A DNA stretch of 10,366 nucleotides from an uncultured Clostridia bacterium (lineage in GTDB: Bacteria; Bacillota; Clostridia; Christensenellales; Pumilibacteraceae). Below, in pieces: positions 1-7,865 of this stretch. The stretch is taken from NCBI GenBank assembly GCA_947589145.1, contig CANQCB010000051.1, positions 1 to 10,366 on the forward strand. Reading direction: 5' to 3'. The notes below the pieces were generated by a model that was not told the origin of the DNA, made no database searches, and saw only the letters and a list, made by a program, of their open reading frames with translations. Numbering within the stretch: position 1 is the stretch's first letter; each line of letters starts with the position of its first letter. The position numbers and the translations under genes are program-made.

Positions 1-1426
1 CTTCTACCTGCCACGGCGCTATCGACATGGGCCAAACGGGACCGTATTCGTCGCGGCTGTTTTGGCACACCGAGGCGATCAATCTGCCGACGCCTATGCC
101 GTAACAGCCCATTATGGGATTTTTCTCGGTGTTGTCGCTGTCCAAATAAGTCATGCCCATGGATTTGGTGTATTTGTCGCCGAGTTGGAATATATTCCCC
201 ACCTCTATGCCGCGGCTTATTTTGAGCATGGGCTTGCCGCATTTCGGACATATCGCGCCCGCATACGCTTTCGCAACGTCGGCGTATTCGACGTCGCCGC
301 AGTCGCGCTTTATATTGAAACCGATATAGTGCGTATCCTGTTCGTTGCCGCCCGTCACGAGATCCTCTATACCCATAAGCGAGCTATCGAATACGAACTT
401 CGCGTCCGCTTTGGAATTATACGCGCCGATAAAGCCTGCGACTATGCCGCTTTCGGGAGAGATCTCAGTCGCCGGGTGAATTTCTTTGCGAAGGTAATTG
501 CGGAGCTTCGTTTCGTTTACTTCGAGGTCGCCGCGAATGAACACGATTACGTATTTATCCGTTTCGTTTTCCTGATATACCACCGCCTTGCAAACGGCGG
601 TCTTATCGCGTCCGAGGAACTCGCACACTTCTTCTATCGTCTTTTTGTTCGGCGTTGCCACCTTTTGGAGAGGCGCGGCTTTCGAGGGCGCGTTTTTCGT
701 TATGCACTCCGCGACTTCCATATTCGCGCGGTATCCGCACTCCTCGTTTTCGCATATTACCAGCGTGTCCTCGCCTATGTCCGTAAGCATCATAAATTCA
801 TGCGACACTTTACCGCCCATCATGCCGGAGTCGGACTTTACCGCAATGACGTTCTTTGCGCCCGTTCTGCGGAAAATGCGCTCGTACGCCTTGTATACTC
901 TGTCGTAATATTTTTCGAGGTCTTCCTGCGACGTGTGGAACGAATATGCGTCCTTCATCGTAAATTCGCGCACGCGGATAAGTCCGCCGCGCGCCCTCGG
1001 CTCGTCGCGGAATTTCGTCTGTATCTGATATATCATGAAAGGATATTGCGTGTAAGACTTTGCCACGTTGTCGGCAAGATGTACCGCCGCTTCTTCGTGG
1101 GTCATTCCGAGTACGAGAGGGTTGTTGCCGCGGTCGTTGAACCGCACCATTTCGCTGCCTATGCTCGTGTATCTGCCCGACTGCTGCCATATCGTCGCCG
1201 GCATTACCACCGGGAACAATACTTCCTGCCCGTCCACGGCGTCCATTTCTTCGCGGATGATCGCCTGAATTTTTCGCGATATGCGCTGAGTGGGCATAAA
1301 GAACGAATATATTCCGCTCGCTACCGGCTTTATATATCCGCCCTTGGTCATGAGTATCTGGCTCTCTATTCCGCTCTCTTCGGATACGTCTTTAAGTCTC
1401 TCTCCGAGTAAATTTGCGACTTTCAT
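1..1426 (-). CDS. proS: Prolyl-tRNA synthetase, C-terminal end outside window
   Basis: Charges tRNA(Pro) with proline in the cytoplasm. The frame is open from the ATG at 1426 to the left edge, giving 475 codons of an enzyme usually near 570 residues, so the C-terminal anticodon-binding domain is mostly missing. Class II motifs are visible: motif 2 around residues 136-163 (FRDEPRARGGLIRVREF, then MKDAYSFH) and motif 3 at about 439-451 (MGCYGIGVGRLIA). The MTHEE segment lies at 108-112. Residues about 225-400 form the inserted editing (YbaK-like) region of the bacterial long form, bounded by a CENEEC element at 225-230 and a CPKCG element at 393-397. A GGAG ribosome binding site sits six bases before the ATG. 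The gene has its own promoter and follows a terminator, so it is probably a separate transcription unit. No T-box leader fits in the predicted 24-base leader. Confidence 0.97.
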   Translation of the reverse strand, partial: MKVANLLGERLKDVSEESGIESQILMTKGGYIKPVASGIYSFFMPTQRISRKIQAIIREEMDAVDGQEVLFPVVMPATIWQQSGRYTSIGSEMVRFNDRGNNPLVLGMTHEEAAVHLADNVAKSYTQYPFMIYQIQTKFRDEPRARGGLIRVREFTMKDAYSFHTSQEDLEKYYDRVYKAYERIFRRTGAKNVIAVKSDSGMMGGKVSHEFMMLTDIGEDTLVICENEECGYRANMEVAECITKNAPSKAAPLQKVATPNKKTIEEVCEFLGRDKTAVCKAVVYQENETDKYVIVFIRGDLEVNETKLRNYLRKEIHPATEISPESGIVAGFIGAYNSKADAKFVFDSSLMGIEDLVTGGNEQDTHYIGFNIKRDCGDVEYADVAKAYAGAICPKCGKPMLKISRGIEVGNIFQLGDKYTKSMGMTYLDSDNTEKNPIMGCYGIGVGRLIASVCQNSRDEYGPVWPMSIAPWQVE

Positions 1427-1456
1427 TTTTTGCTCCGTTTTCTATCAGATTGATTA

Positions 1457-1485
1457 AGTATACATTTTATTCCGCGCTTTGTCAA
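1457..1485 (-). promoter_or_regulatory. Sigma-A promoter of proS
   Basis: On the minus strand a perfect -35 TTGACA (1480-1485), a 17-base spacer and -10 TATACT (1457-1462) are seen. The predicted start is the A at 1450, giving a leader of about 24 bases that contains the GGAG site and no room for a T-box or attenuator. Confidence 0.85.
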
Positions 1486-1536
1486 TCGTAAATCGGGCGT
1501 AAAAAACGCGACGGGCGCGAAAACTCCCGAGCGTCG

Positions 1537-1566
1537 AAAAACTCCGCCGAGTTTTGACGGAGTTTT
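1537..1566 (-). terminator. Intrinsic terminator after the rluA-like gene
   Basis: Read on the minus strand, AAAACTCCG (1566-1558) pairs with CGGAGTTTT (1546-1538) across an 11-base loop, and the run ends in five T. It lies 19 bases past the stop of the pseudouridine synthase gene and before the proS promoter. The stem is rich in A-T pairs, so efficiency is uncertain. A second short stem (CGCG/CGCG) followed by six T lies just downstream, near 1500-1522. Confidence 0.6.
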
Positions 1567-1584
1567 CGAGTTTTCGATATTCGT

Positions 1585-2295
1585 TTAATTTTTGGGCGTT
1601 ATAAATCCGAGGTGTTTTTCTATGTTGAACAGCGACCACGGCTTCGTTTCGGGGGGATATACCCGAAAACGCAAAATCTTATTCGTCGTCGGGTGGCGGA
1701 AACAAAGTTCGTAAGCCCACAACGCGAGGTTGCCGTAAGCGGCGGACGCTCCGTATTTCACGTCGCCGTAAAGCGGCGCGCCCACGGTGGACATTTGCAC
1801 GCGAATCTGATGGCTTCTGCCCGTATGTAATTCTATGTCCGCAAGATACAGCCCCTCCGCGCTGTCCTCGATGACGTTGTAATCGAGGATCGCTTTTTTC
1901 GCGCCGTCGGTGGTCATCGGCACTACTTTCACCATATTGTTCGCCTGATCTTTCACGAGATAATGCGTGAGTCGCGCCTTTTTCGCGTTGGGTTTTGCCG
2001 TGAGTACGGCGAGATACCGCTTCTCCATCACGCCTTCCCTTATCTGATCGGAAAGCCGCGCCGCCGCCTTGCTCGTGCGCGCAAATACCATGACGCCGCC
2101 CGTGGGCCGATCGAGCCTGTGTACCAAACCGAGGTATACGTTGCCCTCTTTCAGATACTTTTCCTTTATGTACGCTTTGACAAGCCCGAGCATGTCGTCG
2201 TCGCCCGATTTGTCCGCTTGACTCGGTATTCCCTGCGGTTTCAATACCACTATTACATGGTTATCTTCATATAAAACTTTCAACTCTTCTTTCAT
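1585..2295 (-). CDS. RluA-family RNA pseudouridine synthase
   Basis: Converts uridine to pseudouridine in structured RNA (rRNA or tRNA). The target cannot be told from sequence. The 236-residue protein has the family signature HRLDRPTGG at residues 59-67 with the catalytic aspartate D62, and the conserved HTGRSHQIRVQ segment at 157-167. There is no N-terminal S4 domain, so this is a short, catalytic-domain-only form, unlike RluC and RluD. Upstream of the ATG only a weak AAAGA purine stretch is seen. It is the last gene of the run ileS, methyltransferase, pseudouridine synthase, 66 bases after the methyltransferase stop, and is followed by a terminator. Pairing with a methyltransferase suggests rRNA modification, but this is inference. 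Confidence 0.93.
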   Translation of the reverse strand: MKEELKVLYEDNHVIVVLKPQGIPSQADKSGDDDMLGLVKAYIKEKYLKEGNVYLGLVHRLDRPTGGVMVFARTSKAAARLSDQIREGVMEKRYLAVLTAKPNAKKARLTHYLVKDQANNMVKVVPMTTDGAKKAILDYNVIEDSAEGLYLADIELHTGRSHQIRVQMSTVGAPLYGDVKYGASAAYGNLALWAYELCFRHPTTNKILRFRVYPPETKPWSLFNIEKHLGFITPKN

Positions 2296-2309
2296 ATCTT
2301 TGTGCGCTC

Positions 2310-2328
2310 GGTTTCTTTGAGCGAAACC
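2310..2328 (-). other. Short intercistronic hairpin
   Basis: GGTTTC (2310-2315) is complementary to GAAACC (2323-2328) with a 7-base loop. It lies in the 66-base gap between the methyltransferase and pseudouridine synthase genes. There is no T-run, so it is not a terminator. It could be an RNA-stability or processing stem, or chance. Confidence 0.3.
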
Positions 2329-2361
2329 TTGATTTTGCTCCTCGATATTGTTTTTACTTCC

Positions 2362-3219
2362 TTATTGATTTGTCCACAGCCCGGTGCAACCGCACGGAAG
2401 AAAGACTCCCCGAGGATTTTCGGTAGGCAACGTCAATTCGTAAGCGCTGACGTTGCCGCTCGGTAAATATATTTTCAAAATATTTTCGAGGACGGTCGGC
2501 TGCAAACCGGTCGTATAAGAGTTTATCAGAAAGAAAAGAGGGTTATCCGACAGAAGCCGAGCCGCCTGTTTGACGAGGTCGCACACGCCGACTTCCAACT
2601 TCCACATTTCTCCGTTCGGCCCTCTGCCGTATGACGGAGGGTCCATGAGGATACCGTCGTAACGGTTGCCGCGTTTTATTTCCCGAGCCACGAATTTGTT
2701 GCAATCGTCCACGATGTACCGTATGCCGTCGGACGGACATTCCGAAAGCGCCGCGTTCTGCTTGCAACGCTCCACCATATTTTTCGCGGCGTCAACGTGC
2801 GTGACTTGCGCGCCGACTTTTGCGAGCGCGACGGACGCGCCGCCCGTATACCCGAAAAGATTGAGAATTTTCGGTCTGCCGCCCCGATTTTCGACGAGGC
2901 TCGACATGACGTCCCAATTATATGCCTGTTCGGGAAAAAGTCCCGTATGCTTGAAGCCCATGGGCTTTATCAGAAACGAGAGGTTGCGATATGAGATCTT
3001 CCACTCGCTCGAAAAGGGCTTCAATATCTGCCACTTGCCGCCGCCCGAGTCCGAACGTATGTAGCGCGCGTTCAATCCGTCGAATTTCGACAGATCGAAA
3101 GGCGCGTCCCAAATGGCCTGCGGATCAGGGCGAAGAAGTATTACGCTCCCCCATTTTTCGAGTTTTTCTCCGCCGCCCGTGGCGATTATTTTATAATCCG
3201 TCCATTCGGTGGTAAACAT
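2362..3219 (-). CDS. Class I SAM-dependent methyltransferase, probable rRNA methyltransferase
   Basis: A 285-residue Rossmann-fold methyltransferase. Motif I is LNLFGYTGGAS (119-129) for S-adenosylmethionine, an acidic motif II is at HVDAAKN (141-147), and the catalytic motif DPPSYGRG lies at 193-200. This arrangement matches the RlmI/RlmK-like rRNA methyltransferase group that carries a DPPSY motif. The base and position modified cannot be decided here. The C-terminal end (LPCGCTGLW, 274-282) has two cysteines, but I do not claim they are catalytic. The N-terminal 90 residues lack a recognisable PUA domain, unlike full-length RlmI. The ATG lies three bases after the ileS stop, with AAGG inside the end of ileS as a likely ribosome binding site, so translation is probably coupled. 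Confidence 0.88.
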   Translation of the reverse strand: MFTTEWTDYKIIATGGGEKLEKWGSVILLRPDPQAIWDAPFDLSKFDGLNARYIRSDSGGGKWQILKPFSSEWKISYRNLSFLIKPMGFKHTGLFPEQAYNWDVMSSLVENRGGRPKILNLFGYTGGASVALAKVGAQVTHVDAAKNMVERCKQNAALSECPSDGIRYIVDDCNKFVAREIKRGNRYDGILMDPPSYGRGPNGEMWKLEVGVCDLVKQAARLLSDNPLFFLINSYTTGLQPTVLENILKIYLPSGNVSAYELTLPTENPRGVFLPCGCTGLWTNQ

Positions 3220-3222
3220 ATT

Positions 3223-6200
3223 TTACGCCTTGGAAACGGAAATGGTGACTCTTTCGCCGTTTACGTCCCATTCCTTGGTAAAGTCGCCACTCTCGGCGAA
3301 CGCGTCGCAAAGGGTGTCCGACATTATCGACGGCGCGTAAGTCTCGACTACCTGTTTTATGACGTCGCCGCCGTCTATGCACAAAGTAATGTGGTCGGTG
3401 ACTTCGAAGCCGTTATCCTTGCGCATGGTCTGTATTTTGGAGACGAGTTCGCGCATATACCCTTCGGCTTTGAGCTCGGGGGTTATGTCGCAATCGAGCA
3501 CCGCCGTCAGCCCTTTATCCGACTGCGAGACGTATCTGCTCGTGCCGACGGTCGTGATAAGCAGATCCTCTTTTGCGAGTTCGACGGTCGTTCCGTCCGC
3601 TTCGAAGGAATAAGTCCCGCCGTTTTCCACAGCCGCTGCGACTTCGTCGGAGTTCGCCGCAAGCACTTCCCTTATTTTGCCTATGAATTTGCCGTATTTC
3701 GGTCCGAGGGTTTTGAGCTGAGGCTTTACTTCGTAAGAAACAAATTCCTTGGCGTCGGCGGCGAAATCTATTTTCTTTACGTTGAGTTCGCCTTCGAGTA
3801 TCTCCGCAAGCCCACCCGAAAGTTCGTTTGCCGACTCGCCGCAAAGAATGAGGCGGGAAAGCGGCTGGCGGTTCTTTATATTCGCGGAGTTGCGGCAACT
3901 TCTGCCTATGTTCGCCGCGGTCATAACAAGCGCCATTCCCTTTTCGAGTTCCTTGTCTATCCGCTTTTTGTCCGCTCTCGGGAACTTGCAAAGATGTACG
4001 GACTCGGGCGCTTTTTTATCCACCGTGCAAACGATATTCCGATATATGCTCTCGCTCATAAACGGTATAAAGGGCGCGCAAAGGCGCGAAAGCGTTTCGA
4101 GCACCGTGTATAACGTCATGTATGCCGCGATCTTATCTTCCGTCATGCCGCCGCCCCAATATCTTTCGCGACACCTGCGGACGTACCAATTCGAAAGTCC
4201 GTCCACAAACTCCTGAATGGCGCGCGCGGATTCGGTGATCTTGTATTTATTCAGCCCCTTGTCAACGTAGTCCACAAGCGAATTAAGCCCCGAAAGCACC
4301 CACTTATCCATAAGCGTGAGTTTGCAGTCGGAAAGTTTGTACTTTGTCGGGTCGAACTTATCTATATCCGCGTAAAGCACATAGAAACCGTAAGTGTTCC
4401 AAAGCGTGCCGAGGAATTTGCGCTGTACTTCGCTCACCGCTTCGGCGTAGAACCGCGAAGGGATCCACGGGTTGGAGATGGTATAGAAATACCAACGCAC
4501 GGCGTCCGCGCCCTGCGATCCGAGAATTTCGAAAGGATCTACTACGTTACCGAGGTGCTTGGACTGTTTCAAGCCGTTTTTATCCAGCACGTGACCGAGA
4601 ACTATACAATTTTTGAAGGGCGCTTTGCCGAACATGAGCGTGGAAACCGCTTCGAGGGTGTAGAACCAACCGCGCGTCTGATCTACCGCTTCGGAAATAA
4701 AGTTCGCGGGGAAAGTCTTTTCGAAAACCTCTTTGTTTTCGAAAGGATAGTGATATTGCGCAAACGGCATTGAACCCGAATCGTACCAGCAGTCGATAAC
4801 TTCGGGGGTGCGGCGCATCGTCCCGCCGCAAGAGCATTTCCAAGTCACGCCGTCCACGTACGGCTTATGCAGTTCTATATCCTTGTCCAGACCGCCCTTT
4901 TCGCGAAGCTCCTTGCGCGAGCCGACAGCCTCGGTCTTGCCGCACTTGTCGCACACCCAAATCGGGAGGGGCGTTCCCCAATACCTCTCTCGCGAAAGTC
5001 CCCAATCGATGACGTTTTCGAGGAAGTTGCCCATTCTGCCCGTGCCGATACCGCTCGGGATCCAATTCACTTTTTTGTTGTTCGCGACGAGTTCGTCGCG
5101 GAGCGCGGTCATTTTTATAAACCAACTCGAACGCGCATAGTAAAGCAAGGGCGTGTCGCAACGCCAGCAGAAAGGATAGCTGTGCGTAAATTTAATGCGC
5201 GCTTGGAGAAGCCCTCTGCTTTCGAGGTCGTCCATGACCATGGCGTCCGCGTCCTTGCAGAACACGCCGGTAAGGTCTCCCGAACCGCTTATGAATTTGC
5301 CGTCCGTGCCTACCATTTGCACAAAAGGCAGGTTGTAATTCCGTCCTACTCTGCTGTCGTCCTCGCCGAACGCGGGCGCGATATGAACGACGCCCGTGCC
5401 GTCGGTGAGCGTGACATAGTCGTCGCAGGTGACGTAATACGCCTTTTCTCCGTTTTTGAGCGCATAGAAATCGAAGAGCGGCTCGTATTCCGTTCCCTCG
5501 TACTCCTTGCCCGTCTTTTCGGAGAGAATTTTATATTCGTCGAAATAGGCGGAGATCAGCGCCTTTGCCATGATATATCGCCGTCCGTCCGCCTCTATTT
5601 CCGCGTAAATCTCTTTGGGGTTCATGCAAAGCGCGACGTTCGAAGGAAGCGTCCACGGCGTGGTCGTCCAAGCAAGGATATATAAGTCTTTACCCTTGAC
5701 TTTGAACCGCGCGGTGCAGGACGTCTCCTCTACGTCCTTATAGCCCTGCGCCACCTCGTGAGAAGCGAGCGCCGTTCCGCAACGGGGGCAGTAAGGCACT
5801 ATTTTATGACCTTTGTATATAAGTCCGCGGTCGAATACCGATTTCAGACTCCACCACTCGGACTCGATATAATTGTCGTCGTAAGTGACATAGGGGTTGT
5901 CCATATCCGCCCAATAACCGACTTGGTCGGACATTTGCTCCCACATGCCCTTATATTTCCACACGCTCTCTTTGCACTTCTGTATGAAAGGCTCGATACC
6001 GTATTTTTCTATCTGCTCCTTGCCGTCCATGCCGAGAGATTTCTCCACTTCGAGTTCGACGGGGAGACCGTGCGTGTCCCAACCCGCTTTGCGCAGGACG
6101 TGATAACCTTTCATGGTTTTGTACCGTGGAATTATATCCTTCATAACGCGGGTGAGAACGTGACCGATATGCGGCTTGCCGTTCGCCGTCGGCGGTCCGT

Positions 6201-6333
6201 CGTAGAAGGAAAATTCCCTCTTGCCTTCGCGAGAGGTCATACTCTTTTCGAAAATGTTACGTTCTTTCCAGAACTTGCTTACCTGTTTTTCTCTTTCGAC
6301 GAAATTGAGACTGCTGTCTACTTTTTGATACAT
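3223..6333 (-). CDS. ileS: Isoleucyl-tRNA synthetase, long clostridial type
   Basis: Charges tRNA(Ile). From the ATG at 6333 it encodes 1036 residues, the length of the long (type 2-like) enzymes. The class I signature PHIGH is at 54-58. The CP1 editing domain shows TTTPWTLPSN (223-232) and HIAPAFGEDD (317-326), the latter carrying the conserved editing aspartate. Cysteine pairs that may bind zinc are CPRC (182-185), CDKC (461-464) and CSC (500-502). The KMSKS position reads KQSKH (589-593), with glutamine replacing the usual methionine. The frame is open 32 codons further upstream to 6429, but that start lies inside the terminator-like hairpin, so I chose MYQKVDSS, preceded by a weak GGGA. 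No T-box is present, and no clear promoter lies directly upstream. Confidence 0.97.
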   Translation of the reverse strand: MYQKVDSSLNFVEREKQVSKFWKERNIFEKSMTSREGKREFSFYDGPPTANGKPHIGHVLTRVMKDIIPRYKTMKGYHVLRKAGWDTHGLPVELEVEKSLGMDGKEQIEKYGIEPFIQKCKESVWKYKGMWEQMSDQVGYWADMDNPYVTYDDNYIESEWWSLKSVFDRGLIYKGHKIVPYCPRCGTALASHEVAQGYKDVEETSCTARFKVKGKDLYILAWTTTPWTLPSNVALCMNPKEIYAEIEADGRRYIMAKALISAYFDEYKILSEKTGKEYEGTEYEPLFDFYALKNGEKAYYVTCDDYVTLTDGTGVVHIAPAFGEDDSRVGRNYNLPFVQMVGTDGKFISGSGDLTGVFCKDADAMVMDDLESRGLLQARIKFTHSYPFCWRCDTPLLYYARSSWFIKMTALRDELVANNKKVNWIPSGIGTGRMGNFLENVIDWGLSRERYWGTPLPIWVCDKCGKTEAVGSRKELREKGGLDKDIELHKPYVDGVTWKCSCGGTMRRTPEVIDCWYDSGSMPFAQYHYPFENKEVFEKTFPANFISEAVDQTRGWFYTLEAVSTLMFGKAPFKNCIVLGHVLDKNGLKQSKHLGNVVDPFEILGSQGADAVRWYFYTISNPWIPSRFYAEAVSEVQRKFLGTLWNTYGFYVLYADIDKFDPTKYKLSDCKLTLMDKWVLSGLNSLVDYVDKGLNKYKITESARAIQEFVDGLSNWYVRRCRERYWGGGMTEDKIAAYMTLYTVLETLSRLCAPFIPFMSESIYRNIVCTVDKKAPESVHLCKFPRADKKRIDKELEKGMALVMTAANIGRSCRNSANIKNRQPLSRLILCGESANELSGGLAEILEGELNVKKIDFAADAKEFVSYEVKPQLKTLGPKYGKFIGKIREVLAANSDEVAAAVENGGTYSFEADGTTVELAKEDLLITTVGTSRYVSQSDKGLTAVLDCDITPELKAEGYMRELVSKIQTMRKDNGFEVTDHITLCIDGGDVIKQVVETYAPSIMSDTLCDAFAESGDFTKEWDVNGERVTISVSKA

Positions 6334-6402
6334 ATTGATTTCCCAAACTTGCAAAGAAAGCGCGACCGTTTTGTCTTCGCGTTTTTTCGGATATTTGTCG
6401 CT

Positions 6403-6435
6403 TAAACAAGAGCCTTGCTCGATTTGCAAGGCTCT
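6403..6435 (-). terminator. Hairpin terminator or attenuator between acpP and ileS
   Basis: AGAGCCTTGC and GCAAGGCTCT form a perfect 10-base-pair stem (6409-6418 with 6426-6435) and a 7-base loop, followed on the minus strand by TTGTTT. It begins eight bases past the acpP stop. The T tract is interrupted, so termination may be partial. That would let ileS be read from the acpP promoter at a lower level. Confidence 0.75.
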
Positions 6436-6442
6436 CGATTTG

Positions 6443-6682
6443 TTACTTTATTACCGTTTCCAAATAGTTGACGAGATCCCCGACCGTTTTAAGTTTTTCC
6501 ACCTCTTCGTCGGGAATGATTATGTTGTATTCGGATTCGAGGGCGAATAAAAGTTCCACCGCCATGAGGGAATCCGCACCCAGATCCGTCGCCATGTTGG
6601 TTTCCGCGGTTATTCTGCTCTTGTCTATTTGCAGATACTCCGAAAGTTTGTTCACAACCTTTTCCATGATGTCCTGTGCCAT
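6443..6682 (-). CDS. acpP: Acyl carrier protein
   Basis: Carries growing acyl chains on a 4'-phosphopantetheine arm in fatty acid synthesis. The 79-residue length and acidic composition are typical. The attachment motif GADSLMAVEL is at 35-44, with the modified serine S38. AAGGAG lies seven bases before the ATG, the best ribosome binding site in the window. The gene has a near-consensus promoter and is followed by a strong hairpin, consistent with the high abundance usual for this protein. No other fatty acid synthesis gene is in the window, so it may be a second acyl carrier protein or the main one placed away from a fab cluster. Confidence 0.96.
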   Translation of the reverse strand: MAQDIMEKVVNKLSEYLQIDKSRITAETNMATDLGADSLMAVELLFALESEYNIIIPDEEVEKLKTVGDLVNYLETVIK

Positions 6683-6721
6683 GACCGTTCTCCTTATATT
6701 ACGTTTTTACGTTTCGCAAAT

Positions 6722-6750
6722 ATTATATATAAATTTAATGCGTTTGGCAA
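6722..6750 (-). promoter_or_regulatory. Sigma-A promoter of acpP
   Basis: Minus strand TTGCCA (6745-6750), 17-base spacer, perfect TATAAT (6722-6727). The spacer is A/T-rich. The predicted start is near 6715, leaving a leader of about 32 bases with the strong Shine-Dalgarno sequence. This is the only good promoter seen upstream of ileS. Confidence 0.85.
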
Positions 6751-6759
6751 GTCTTTTAC

Positions 6760-6783
6760 CGCAATTAGCGGCGCAATTTAGCG
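6760..6783. repeat. Tandem 11/12-base direct repeat upstream of the acpP promoter
   Basis: CGCAATTAGCG (6760-6770) and CGCAATTTAGCG (6772-6783) are adjacent, differing by one T. The first copy is flanked so that CCGC/GCGG (6759-6762 and 6768-6771) can also pair. It lies directly upstream of the acpP -35 element and ends before the protease stop codon. It could be a regulator site; no known fatty acid regulator consensus was recognised. Confidence 0.45.
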
Positions 6784-6785
6784 AT

Positions 6786-7796
6786 TTATGTTTTAAGTTT
6801 CATGTCCGAAATTTCTTTTTTGCTGCCGTCCGACAGCGTAAACGCGAGGGGCTTACCCGCGCCGAGAGTCGAATATTTGTACAGTTCGGTAAAAACGGCG
6901 TTGCGATTGTCGGTTTTTATGCGAACGCCGCCTATTCCCGTGACCAGATCTCCCGCCGATATCGGGCAATTATCTCCCGTGCGCGTCACCCTTATTCCCT
7001 CTCCGTCCGCGCCGTTTTCGAACACTCCGATAAAGCCGTAAGGTTTGGGCGAAAATGAGGTCTGCGACACCATCAGCCCGATATAGCCGTCGGCGTTATA
7101 TGCCGCGCCGTATGCCGCGTCTCCGACGAGTATTACCCGACCGTCCGCGTCCACGTCGCCGCGGAGCGCCGCCGCTTGCACGGAGAGCGCTATTCCGATG
7201 GGAACGGCGTAATTCGCGTTTTGCCCGCCGTAAGTCGTTATGCCTATGAGTTTGTCCCCGCTCATAAGCGCGCCGCCGCTCATTCCCTCGCTTATTTCGG
7301 CGGTCGTCGCCACGGTCGGGACGAATTTCGTACCGTCCGACGAAAGCCGCGCAGTTTGCAAAACGCTGTCTCCGTCCGTGCATTCGCCCTCGGTCACGAT
7401 CATGCCTCTGCCGCCCGCGTTGCCTATTGCCGAAGTTTTTCCTTCTTTTGCTTCCGCCGTGCGGATCTCTTTCAGTCCGTCGGGCGCTTCTGCGCGGATT
7501 TTAAGCACCGCTATGTCGTGATAATCCGAATATCCCAAAAGCTGTACGTCATCGGTTATTTCACCCTGCGTTACGGCTTTTATGCCGCCGCCCTTCACGA
7601 CGTGATAATTGGTCAGACATATCAGACCGTCGTCGGTCGCCGTAATTACTCCGCTGCCGCTGCCGCCGTCGGCGTTGATTTGCACGAGGTTGGGCAAAAA
7701 ATCTTCCGCGCTTCCGCATGCGGCGAGCGGAAATGCGATCAGCACGGCGAGTGCGATCGCCGCGATAATTATGAGATTTTTCGTCGATTTCTTCAT
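6786..7796 (-). CDS. HtrA-like serine protease, predicted lipoprotein
   Basis: A 336-residue trypsin-fold protease predicted to act outside the membrane. The N-terminus (MKKSTKNL, a hydrophobic stretch at 8-22, then FPLAAC) is a lipoprotein signal with lipidated C27. The catalytic triad is readable: H65 in TNYHVV, D94 in YHDIAVLKI and S173 in EGMSGGAL. Residues about 255-335 (AGDLVTGIGG, then LSDGSKKEI) resemble a PDZ-like domain. A DVDADG segment at 214-219 looks like a calcium-loop motif. HtrA proteins usually degrade or refold damaged envelope proteins, and most Firmicutes versions have a transmembrane anchor instead. The start at 7796 fits the signal peptide; a TTG at 7808 would add four residues. 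Neither start has a Shine-Dalgarno sequence. It lies 60 bases after ung, possibly co-transcribed. Confidence 0.9.
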   Translation of the reverse strand: MKKSTKNLIIIAAIALAVLIAFPLAACGSAEDFLPNLVQINADGGSGSGVITATDDGLICLTNYHVVKGGGIKAVTQGEITDDVQLLGYSDYHDIAVLKIRAEAPDGLKEIRTAEAKEGKTSAIGNAGGRGMIVTEGECTDGDSVLQTARLSSDGTKFVPTVATTAEISEGMSGGALMSGDKLIGITTYGGQNANYAVPIGIALSVQAAALRGDVDADGRVILVGDAAYGAAYNADGYIGLMVSQTSFSPKPYGFIGVFENGADGEGIRVTRTGDNCPISAGDLVTGIGGVRIKTDNRNAVFTELYKYSTLGAGKPLAFTLSDGSKKEISDMKLKT

Positions 7797-7826
7797 AATA
7801 CTATGCAATATTTTTACGAATACCCT

Positions 7827-7865
7827 GCGGTTACGCCGCGTTGTCCGAACTCGCGGTTATCCGCG
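7827..7865. other. Two small GC-rich dyads between ung and the protease gene
   Basis: GCGG/CCGC with a 5-base loop (7827-7839) and CGCGG/CCGCG with a 4-base loop (7852-7865). Both share GCGGTTA, 26 bases apart. The second contains the ung stop codon. There is no T-run, so these are not convincing terminators. They may be processing stems or chance. Confidence 0.3.

Noticed and set aside
62..1411. Open plus-strand frame of 449 codons
   Set aside because: It lies antisense to proS, whose residues match prolyl-tRNA synthetase along the whole length. The plus-strand translation is rich in Arg, Phe, Tyr and His with no recognisable domain, as expected for a mirror of biased codon use.
1427..1584. 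T-box or other riboswitch before proS
   Set aside because: The near-perfect promoter gives a leader of only about 24 bases, too short for a T-box.
1454..1639. Small minus-strand frame of 61 codons between the pseudouridine synthase and proS
   Set aside because: It overlaps the end of the pseudouridine synthase gene in another frame, crosses the terminator and the proS -35 element, and is basic with no features of a real protein.
3391..6405. Several long plus-strand frames opposite ileS
   Set aside because: All are shadows of the 1036-residue synthetase, whose motifs are in the right order on the minus strand.
6334..6429. 32-residue N-terminal extension of ileS
   Set aside because: The extra start lies within the hairpin after acpP, has no ribosome binding site, and the extension does not look like the start of known isoleucyl-tRNA synthetases.
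7827..7865. Terminator between ung and the protease gene
   Set aside because: The stems are only 4-5 base pairs and no T-run follows on either strand, so co-transcription is as likely.
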